A stretch of 64,000 bases of DNA, taken from the NCBI GenBank assembly GCA_016617855.1, contig JAECUM010012908.1:1-64000 (forward strand), given 5' to 3'. Below the pieces are notes generated by a model. It did not search any database, was not told where the DNA came from, and saw only the letters and a program-made list of their open reading frames with translations. Position numbers and translations under genes: made by a program. Source of the DNA: Megalonaias nervosa. Lineage: Eukaryota; Mollusca; Bivalvia; Unionida; Unionidae. Shown here one piece after another: positions 39,495 through 51,400 of the stretch. How positions within the stretch are numbered: position 1 is the first letter of the stretch; each line of letters begins with the position of its first letter.

Positions 39495-42400
39495 TAAATG
39501 ACATGAATAATTTTCAGAAACCAGTGATTTGGAACAAACTATGTCAGTGAGTCTCAATTACTAGTTTTCAGTTGATTTTACTTATTTAAATGAACCCATA
39601 TATTTTGTATTATGTATAGTTTACTAATATGAAGTAATGAAGAGCTGTTGTACCTTTCTAATGTCACTGTCAGTGCCTGCACATATAAAAGAATGTAGAA
39701 ATGTACAGCATCCATACAATGCTAGCAACTTTTTGACCTTCTGATAAAGCTTGGTATTATAGAATTGTGCAATGAAACACTAGAAACTGAGATCAGTTGA
39801 GAAAGAAAGTGATCAAAACAAAGAAAGTGAAAAACAAAGAAAGTGATCAAAACAAACAACCAAGAGACTCTGCTAAATATTAAAAAAATGAAAATAAACA
39901 ATAAAAAAAGTTGCCAGGAAAATTATTTTAAATGTTATGCAAATTTGGGCTATCTCAGAACCAACTTAAATGACTTCTGAAGGCTGACACCTGACACTTA
40001 GTTAAACAAAAATTATCCCATAATATACCACAACTACTATTCATGCAATAAGATGGCACACTGAACATTGCATTCTCTAATTTAGAAAAAGCCGAGTGTT
40101 TAAATTATTTTTCACAACTAAAATCAATGACACCAATGAAGCTCCATTGCAACCACTTCACACAATGAATACATTGTCAAGGATTGTAATAAGTGAACAG
40201 GAAATTCTATTTGTTGAAAGAACAATTCCTCTAAAAAAAATACGGGACTCTGATAAGATAGCTCACAATCTTCTAAAGCAATTTATAACACCTCTATGTA
40301 TTTTATTCAACAGATCTCTTAATGAGAAAATTTTCCATATTCTCCGGAAAAAAGCAGTAATATTACCAATACATGAGATAGCAAAAATGATCCCACCAAT
40401 TAAGGACTCATTTCTTTACTCAGCCACAAAGGCAAAATCATGGAAAGGGTTAAATTAAATTACTTACATGAAAATCATCTTATTTAAAATATCAATCAGG
40501 CCTTCTTCCAAATTGCTCAACCATGTATGAATTGATAGATATGAACCATTGTATTTGTGAAGCACTCAATCATGAAGAAGATGTGTGTAATATTTTGTAA
40601 TGTATCAAAGGAATTAGACCGAGTCTGTCATAGAGGTCTTAACCATAACCGTAAAAGCATGGAACAGAGTCAGAATTGATTAATTGGTTCATTAACTATC
40701 TCCTAGATAAAGCACAAACTGTTGTTATGACAACCACAGGATCTACAATTCAGTTTGTCTCAGCTGGGGTACAAACATGGATCAGTTCCAGGACTGTTAT
40801 TATTTCTTGTATATACAGTGGAACCTCATTAATCCAGACACCTTCATTCCCAGTGAATATGTCCAGATTAATGAGTTTTCAAGAGAAATGAAATATACAC
40901 ATTTTTTATTATCTGATGTTATCATACCATATACATGTACTGTACATGTAATATATTTGCTAGCTGTGTATGTACTGTATATTCAATAATGGTTAAAATA
41001 AAATAATGAATAATCTATTGATTGTTTATTTCACTTTATTATAGCATGCACTTGCACATGCACATAAATATAAGTTCAAACAATTAACACATCAAACACT
41101 TCACAATATTTAAGCTAGCCAGGATCTCCACTCATCTACACTTGCTTGATGGTGTTGCCATAATAATGTGAAAAATACAATGAATACAAATTGATATATC
41201 ACAGTTAAATTCATTATGGTAAACTAATAAAATGCAGCCATTTTTATAAGTCATATTTTACAACTGTTATAGCTGCTAATGAGCCAAAATTTGACATCAC
41301 TTTTTATCCTGAAATGAACTCCTATACTGTCCAAAGAATAAATCAATCAACTTTATTTGTACAGACATTAACAAACTGCAATTGTTACATACAATTGGTA
41401 AACAACAAACAGACTAAATGACACTTAATTTAGAAATCATATGATATATTAAAAGTGTGCATGCTTTGATGCCAGTGTGTTTATTTAATTATTAACAACT
41501 CTGTCAGCAAGTAGCAAAACCAGACATTGTTTATATAATTGCTGGTTACAATACGGTCATGCTACTTTAAGTTTTTCCACACACATGATCACATGATCAG
41601 TTTATAACTTTAATGTGCCACTACAATTTGACCAATCAGAGACTGATAAACTGACACACCTCCAAATTTGCATAGATGAATCTGTGTTACCCAACTGACT
41701 GTGTTTTCATATATGATTCTTCAAATTTTCTTATTTTTGGATAGATTATTTCTGGATTATTGAGGCAAGTTTTATAGTAATTTTACACTCTGGTCCCCGA
41801 TTTGATTTCTGGATCCAGAACATAGATTTCTGGATTAATAGAGCAAATTAACATTTAGGAATTCCATTCCAGTTGAAATATGTCCGTATAGCAATGTTTC
41901 TGGATTACCATGGTTCCTTTGTATGTCAATGATATAGCTGATGATCTGCTTTGTCTAACATGACTTTTTGCTGACAATAGTTCTATCTCTTAAACTTCGA
42001 GAAGTATGCAAGATATTCCATATATACTCTACGCAAACTTAGAAACTCGACAAAACTTGTCAAATCAATAGTTGGTAAGCTTTATTCAACCCATGATTCT
42101 CAGTTAAAAGAATACCCACTCTTTCCAAAACTGAAGTTCCAAAATGAATCACTTGCATTTGTTGACAATCATAAACATTTGGGCCATACACTTAGCACTG
42201 CATGTACTTGGAGTCTACGTAATGAAAATATACTTAAGAAAGCATCTAAATTGCTGTAATACTTTACGACTCCTCAAATACATGCTGAGCAGAAAATCCT
42301 TCTATATAATTTACTTAACATACATGAGGCCCATATCAGAATATGTAGATGTTGTTTGGGATGGATTTTCATATGCGAACTCAGAGAGATCAGAGATTTC

Positions 42401-45400
42401 AGTTAAAAGCTGGTATGATAGTCACAGGTCTAACCAGAAAAGCCCATGCATGCAATATTCATGAAGACTGCAGCTGACATCTGCTGTCAGAAAGAAAATC
42501 TCACAAACTCAACACTTTTCATAAATTTATTTATAATGATTCACCAAGTTATTTAAAAGAACTGCTTCCTCCTTTGGGAGGAGAAACATCAAGATACAAT
42601 GTACGCAATCAACAAAACTTCTCTATATTAAACACCAGACTTGAAATAACCCCAAAATCTTTCCTCAACTCTATTCTCATATGGAATACCCTACTTGAAA
42701 ATGTCAAATAGGAAAGCGATTTCTTAAAATTCAAAAAGTATATTATTCTGCTAAACAACAGTATTCCTTCTAATTATCTTTCTGGTATTTGCAAATACTC
42801 AGTTTTTTCATACTAGGATCAGAAACCAACACAGTGACTTTAATAATAAGATCAGTAAAACAATCACCTGATAAACAATTCATATGCAACTGTGGGTTAC
42901 AAGCAGAAAGTGCATATCATTATATTTTCATCTATACCCAATGCACAGTTCAAAGGCAAAATCTAATACTTAGTCTTAACAAAATGCCCATCCCAATCTC
43001 TATAAATATCCTTTTATTTAGCACAATGGAACTTAAAACTGAGCAAAATTTGAATATCTTTAAGTTGTTTTAAATGTATATTAAGGAAAGGAGGCATTTT
43101 AACTAAGGTTTTCTTTATATTCTCAATATAAAGACATTCTTGTTATTTTTAATATTACTCTTCCACAGACTGTATAATGACCAACTAATAGTACTGTTGG
43201 TGCATTACAGACTAAATGCAATTCCTTAGAAAGTTTGGTAACATCATTCTTTACATGCCTTGCATATCTCTCATCTATTTTCCTTTTTTGAACCTTTATC
43301 TGTTAATTATCAGCACACCTAATTTGTTGTTATAGAAACTGGTCATTTTTTTATTCTGCTGCTTATCATGTTTCATTGATTTCTACCATTTGATTTGTAT
43401 GGGAAGGGCCTATCTAATGTTGTGAGAACTTGTAGCCCAGCTCCTCTTGCATAATTTAGCAAAAACAATTTGTTAAACCATGACTAATAATTACATTCTG
43501 TTAGCGTATTATTTGACCATAGATCTGGTTCACAGCTGGGACACATAAATAAATGAATATTCATGTAAAACCCAATCCATCAAATCAAAACACAATACCA
43601 GTCTCTTGATAAACAAGTCTCATCTGAGCAAAAGGACACTGACAAGTACCATATATACTAGCTGATAAGTTGAGTTCAACTGCAAACTGCAAAGACCTAG
43701 ATCTGGGTCTAAGCAGTTTGTTAGGAGTAATCAGTATAACAAACAGCACACACCATACATAACAGCACACTCTCCAATTGCAACTTAGGGTCTATGTCAG
43801 TAATTGGACTCAACTGATGTACAATTACATATGGTAAAATTAGATGGCACAACATTAAGACACCAGAGTTCAAACTACGTTTAATTCACATCAGTCAAGT
43901 ACTAAAAAAACTCCACTGGGTCTTCCTTCAGTTGCCAAATGGGAACAAAAGCTGAACTTATAAAGAGATGGGCATGCAGTTGTGATCAACAAACCAATAG
44001 AAATATTAAAGGAAAAAGTTAAACTCTATTTCCTTAACAGTAAATAAAAGGGTCATAGAATAGTACTTGCAACAGCAATATTGTTGCTAAACTAGTCCTT
44101 TTTTTTCTTTGTTCAGTGTTGCATTCATCATTCAATAATCATGTTTAACTTGTGACCTATTATGTCAGACTGAAAATGTAACTGACATGATGTTTATTTA
44201 AATTTCAAATATAAATATGCAATTTTTTTTCTTCAGGAACTCAACAAACACAGCAAATTAGGTGACTGCAAGAAAATAAACTAAATAATGTGTAAGCAAA
44301 TGCACGAAAATCACACAACTCTCCAACGACAAAGAATTAAAAAAAAAAAGCCCTAATCATAAAAAGTCTAAACAAGAGCAGATGTGAAGGATAAATTGAT
44401 TTTAAAATAAGAACTGACATGATATAAAGAAATAAGAAAGGTGGCTCTCCAGACACACATTTGGTGCAAAAGTAGAAGAAAAAAAGGACACTGAATTATT
44501 TTCTGATGGTATATCAGAAAGAAAATCCAAAGAACATGTATATCAGCAAAACTGCGCATGCTTCAATCCTTATACCTACCAGGATTGTGTCCGTCTGAAG
44601 CTACCATATGCACTTTGACTGTCCATACTTCATAAAAATAACAACAAAAATTCACAATTTATAATAAAGAACAACCCAAAACCACAATGATAAAAACTTG
44701 TAAAAATCAAAGTGTGATTATTAGATCTCAAGGACTGTATGCTCTTGCACACTTTTTCTTTACACTACTATGGGAAATGCTACCACACTTAGCTAATTGT
44801 CAAAAACTACTAAAGTACCATATACACTCGCTTATAAGACAAGTCCAATTCCAAATTCCACAGACCTAGATCTGCCATTGCATAATGCACTTGCAGATCT
44901 GGATGTATGCAGTTTGATCAGAGTAATCATAAGAACAAACAAGACAGACCTTGATCTGCCAATACATTATGTGACAGCAGATCAGGGTCTATGTTGTTTG
45001 CAGTTGAACTCAACTTAAAAGCAAGTATAGACAGTTATAGTGAACATTCATACTAAGATATTGTTCTCATAGAATACACATACTTGTAGAATGCACATAC
45101 TTGTAGAATACACATACTCCCAGTGCTGTAATGTTTTCAATACAAGTGCAAATAGTTATGAAGAAAGAGGTCCGTAATAACAAGTGCATCATTAGTTATA
45201 CTGCTCCATGTCAAACAAGTGCCAGGTCCACTGCATCAAGTATGACCTAATCAAGTCATCAATGGATGATCATTTTCTTGCATATGCGCATTTATTTGTA
45301 CATCCATGTATAAAATGCATGTTATGTACCTTATATGCAGGCTTATACATTGATTCAAGCTGCAAATTGAACAGCCCCAGATCAGCCATTGCATAATGTG

Positions 45401-48400
45401 CTGACAGATCTGGGTCTATGCAATTTGTTAGGAGTTATTAGTAGAACAAACAACACTGATTCTGATCAGCCAACACATTATGCAATGGCAGATCAGGGTC
45501 TATGTTGTTTTCAGTCAGACTCAACTTATAAGTGAGTATATAAGGTACTCAACCTAGTATATGGATTTACTACCAGTATGCCAAATTCTAAGTAAAAATA
45601 TGTCACAACTGCATGAAAACTTGCAGTGAAATTTCATCAAGCAGTTAACATATGACCATCATACTGTGTGTAGAATTTCCATTCTTTTTTCAAATGGTTT
45701 ATGTGTATTCACATTAATATGTATAAAGGATAGCAGAACATACAAAGACACATGAACATGCAGACAAATGTACACATTAATGGACAGCAACAAACCTATT
45801 GCAGTTGGGGCATAATAGAAGAAAGTACTATATACTACATCTACATGATTCAATTTTCAAAAGGTAAGGACATAACAATGAGAATGAATATTGAATACTA
45901 GTATTGACTTTCTACTATTTAATAACAATATGCTTGATAGTGAAATACGTCACTAGTGTCTGAAGCTGATACTTACGCTGCAGAATGAGACTTTTTGGGG
46001 CTATCAGATATTGGGGACATGCCTCGCTTGCTGACTTTCCCTTTGTCTGAGGATGTATGGGTAGATACAGAGGATTTCATCTTGTCTCTAATGTCACTAG
46101 CTGCATTCCCTTTATTTTGGTGAAAATGTGGAAAAAATATACAATACAGTGGTAATTCAAATCAACTGAAAGAAGCACACAAAATATGGCAACTAGAAAA
46201 AAATGGGAAAAATATGTAACAGAAAATCTTTAGATATTTGTTTCAACAACTGTTAAAAGAAACAATAAATTTATCAAAAGTGGTTTAAAATAAATACCAA
46301 ATAACTCAAACACCAATATATTACTTCTCAATTTGCTCGGTCATGTTCTGCAAACCATTCTCTTGTCCACGACCTACAAAAACTCAGAATGACCCAAAAA
46401 TGAAAAGAAACTTTTAGCCAATTGTGCTTCAAGTTTTCAATTTCTGCTAACAATGTGCAATGAAAAAACTGAATCTATCAAATGACTACTGTATGTTTAG
46501 GTTAATATTAGGGGTGAAAAGATACACCTGTGTCCCATAACAATATGATTCATGATACACAGCCTGCGATACACATTGATACACTTGGTCTTTCCATCTT
46601 TGATAGATAGGTGGTGCCCCTTAATATATGTTGGTATAATGGTTGTATTTCCAGAATGCAGATTCTCATTGATGACAAGAAAACAAAAATACTTTCAAAC
46701 AGATTACTTGTTGGTTGTTAGTGAGTTTTATTCATCGTTTTAGGCCATTAATGGTAGCTCCATTGAAGTCACTTTAGCCACCAGGTCCTTTGTTTTGCAC
46801 CGCATGAATGCTTTGAAAATATCTTATTACCAATTTCATGTCTAACTTAAACTTGAAAGACATTACAATGTTATCTTCAAAACAAAACAAATAAAGAAAT
46901 TTCCTCGTGCAAAGAAAATCTCACCTAGAACAAATCTGGGCAAGGGAACGAGGATGAATACCAACAAAATCTATCACACTACTTCCTGCAGATGTAAAAG
47001 ACTCTTGTGGCCAAAGGTACTTGTATTTGTAAGTGAAGAAGGAAAACTACTGACAACATCCAGTCCCATTTTATAATATTTTAAACATTTTACACAAGGT
47101 GATAAACTTCAGCTGTTTGAAATCTGCCTCTTCCTGATTCTGTGGTAATTTTATTTATTCCATGAGCACCTTCATTTACTGGTTTAATATATCTGCATAA
47201 AAAGAGAACTTCCAAATTTGTTCTCCATGTACAACTTAAGGAGAGATGCTGCCAGGATTTTATCTTAAGGGGGACTTCACCCTGTCTCACTGAAAGAAGG
47301 GGAGAGTACAAAAACAAAAGAAGGAGCGGGAGGAGGAAACAGTCATGGTTCAATATTTACCTAACACTTCAATACTCCACTTTTTTAGAGCTCTACTGAA
47401 TTCAGAATCTTTAAAAGATGTCACCTCTAGTTGTATAGGTATTAATCTGTTAATTATTTCTGAGCATATTTGTTCCTTATCTGTGTATGAATATTTTCTG
47501 CACTTCCTTCTGAAAGGGAATATGCATAGCTAGCTTTGTCAGCTTGAAGATGTTGGGAAACTGATCTTTGTGGCTGTCATTTAGAATTTTCCTAAGCTCA
47601 CAGATATTACCATTTGGATACATCTGCTCCAAAATATTGTTTTTCACTAACACAAACTTATTTCTTGAATCAGTAATTTAATGACTACTATGCCAGATTT
47701 CTTATCTGTTCCATAATGCTGTACTTGGATTTTTAGTCTATCAATGCCATAGTCTGCTTGTGCAGACAGAGGTATTCAAATAAATATCTCTACTTCTTAA
47801 TTTCACTTTTTTGCAGCCTTATTTATTCAGTTTACCTTAACCCTGATATGGATATATGGTTTTATAGCATATGATTCACAGGGCTAAATTGATTGATAAA
47901 AAACATAAAAATTGCATTCTACTTTTAAATTGTCTGTATTTTAATTAGGCTCAGTATTCTGCCCTTTCTATATTTAATTTCAAAATACCACTGAAAGGGA
48001 GACAGACCATCATGCCCTCTATTTCTGTCCATCCAACATGTACATCTGACTCATCTTTAACACCATTTTCGGGCTCAAAATTACTCACTGGTATCTCCAT
48101 TAACAATTTCCCAGTTCCAATAATCCAATATACTTCATAAATATAATAATTATTGTCATCATCACTATCACAAGCCAGTATTTGGTGAATGAAAATGTAA
48201 TGAACCAGAAATTTTGGGTTTTCTAGGTGGCCTGTATTTTATACACGGATTTGTAAAACTTCCTTCATGGGGGGGGGTTCAAACTATGCCATAACGCTTA
48301 TTCCAGGTCACAATGTGCCAATCAAGTTTAGTTTAACAATCATTATTATCATGCTTGAAGACCCCAGATGTGTAAACTGTTGCCTACCCAAAAAACATGT

Positions 48401-51400
48401 CACGATAATAACAGTTAAATAAAAACTGTACACTTCACCAAGCACATTTTCATATGCAGGACTTTCAACTAATCTGCGGGAGTTCTCACGCACCACTATT
48501 CTCCAAATGTGCTAATTCATACATACTTTGCATGATTCATGCATAACTGCTGAAGACTAAAATAACTTAAACATGGAAAGTATTGTTTTGTATCGATTCT
48601 CCTCTTATATCAATATGTGTATCATTCCAGCAAAAGTATCAATACATCGATATATTGATGAATCGTTTCACCCTAGTTAATATGCCCATGGAATCTATCA
48701 AATGACTACTGTGCTGTTTAGGTTAATATGCCAATGGAATCTATCAAATGACTACTGTGCTGTTTAGGTTAATATGCCCATGGAATCTATCAAATGACTA
48801 CTGTGCTGTTTAGGTTAATATGCCCATATCATAATTTTTCTATACATACAAGTATCTTAACAACTCATAATTTGTTACATGATGGTGTCAGGTAAGGCAA
48901 AAGCATAATGGCCAAGGATTCCAAATGTATTTCAAAAAGTCATGTCACTACACTGTTCTTGCATTTCATGAAGTAGAACCTAAAGTCTCCGATCACTGCA
49001 AAACTGAACTTACGTAACTTTTGAATAAAATCAAGTTTTTGCTTGAAAAAGAAATTATTTGACATGTTTCATAAATTGTACAATTGACTGCTTTTTTAAT
49101 CACTGCAGATATGATTTTCTCAGAACTTAAAATTACAACCATAACTGGCAGTAACTTTGTCCACACTTTAAAAATGATAAATCAAAAATGTCAACAACAC
49201 CAGAGTTGGCTATTTTAAAGTCATCTGTGGGTAATTTTCTGCAAGGTGTTGTGTGTAAAACTAGAACACTCTTATACTTTTACTGCTTCACCCCCCTATA
49301 GCAATGAAAATGTTTGCAAAAGAGAACCTAGTAACAGTCACACTCATAACACCTTCTGAAAAAAATGACAGACAATGACTTGCAAAATAAGCTGATTTGT
49401 AAAGGAATTTCTGGACCTACTATCGTATGCTATACATTATACTTCTAACTGAAACTGACATTCACTAGTCTACTGAAAATAACTCGAGCTTTCATGCCGT
49501 CAAGGTCCAAGGTAATAATTTTTATTTGGTTATGTATTTTCTTTAAGCCAATAAAACAATGCTGAAAGAGACTCTCAACAGAGTATGATCCATCACAAAG
49601 CTATTAGGAATTTTGACTTCTGCATGACCTTTCGTATGACCCAAGTTCATACAAAGTTTCATCAGTTATTTTGCTTATCCAGTTTGTTTCAACATAAATA
49701 CTATCCCATTGAACTGAAAAGAAGAATGTGGCTGTTTTATTTGGCTACAGAGAAGTTCTTATCATGGCATGTACCTCATTAAGGTTTGTATAAACAAGTT
49801 ATAAGTCAGTATGTAAACTCTATTACATTCTGAAAATAAAACATCACAAAATAGACCCATCTCTTAGCAGAATCATCTGATCAAAGATCAACTATGGACC
49901 AATGTGCAAGACAGTAGGGTTTATACTGTTTGTAATAAGGGTAAGTGTGATTGTTGAAGTAAATACAATACATTACAGTATGATACCATACTATTTGTCA
50001 TAAAGGCAAGTGTGAATATTGGGGTAAATACATTACAATATGATACTATACTATTTGATATAAGGGTAAGTGTGATTGTTGGAGTAAATATAATACATTA
50101 CAGTATGATGCCATATTATTTGTCATAAGGGCAAGTGTGAATATTGGGGTAACTACAATACATTACAGTATGATACCATACTATTTATCATAAGGACAAG
50201 TGTGAATAATGGGTTAAATATAATACATTACAGTATGATACCACACTATTTGTCATATGGGCAAGTGTGAATATTGAGGTAAATACAATACATTACAGTA
50301 TGATACCATACTATTTGTCATTAGGGCAAGTGTGAATATTGGGGTAAATACAATACATTACAGTATGATATTTTACTGTTTGTAATAAGGGTAAGTGTGA
50401 TTGTTGGAGTAAATACAATACATTACAGTATGATATTATACTATTTGTAATAAGGGTAAATGTGATTGTTGGGGTAAATACAATACATTACAGTATGATA
50501 TTATACTATTTGTAATAAGGGCTAGTGTGATCATTATGGTAAATACGATACATTACAGTATGATACTTACGAGATGGATATTCTCCATCTAAATCAGCAT
50601 CTGCACCAAAACGAAGCTTACTTTTCTGGGATCTGCAAGAAAAAGTTCATTTTAGTGCTTCATGAACTCAATATAGTTCAGTAATAAAATCCTGACAAAA
50701 TTTAAAGCACATACAGTTATTTTGGAAAAAATAATTACTGAATTAATGTAAACTTTGATTATTTCTCAAAATCTGAAATTCTGAAAAATCTGAATGCTTG
50801 TTCATATAACTGTGACTGTTATTATGTTGGGTGAAAAATCTGTGATGTTAAATTATAAATGTAAACTTATTTGTAAAAGAAGGTTATATGAGAATATAAT
50901 AAGTGATACACTTCAAAACAATCCTTTACCCATCCTCTCTCTCTCTCTCTCTCTGAATATTCATTTATATTCATTTTAAGATCAAATGATTCAAAAAGGA
51001 GTAATGAAACGAGTAATGCTAAGGTTTTTCTCTTTGGTTCCTAATTGTGAAAATTGGCAAAATATGGGTGTACAAGATGCACAGTGTCAAAGAAATTGTA
51101 TCAAGTAAGAGTGGTTAAATGTTTACATGTAATGTTGTGTGCATGTTCTTCCTCATCTTAATCTGAGTTTTAATAATAACTGATGAGAAAAGAAGCAGAA
51201 TCCATTTTACCTGATAATATTTCATTATTTGTTTAGAAAGCGAAAAGCCCTTACATAACTTCTTACAAATTAGTTTGACAAGAAAATAATCCTCCAAGAA
51301 ACTAACAAAATTATAACTTTAAGAGCCTTACAAAAAACAACATAAAATTCTAACATTTTAAGAAATGAACACAAATAATTATTTTTAATATTTATTCTTA

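Noticed and set aside
39360..39557. Poly-Leu ORF that looks like a signal peptide
   Set aside because: Produced by the (AAT)n microsatellite on the other strand.
42144..42464. 106-codon ORF as an independent gene
   Set aside because: It is a patchwork of frames from the decayed LINE reverse transcriptase.
47090..47353. 87-codon minus-strand ORF inside the hAT element as a transposase
   Set aside because: No transposase motif recognised in this frame. Only a weak hint of a dimerisation motif further left.
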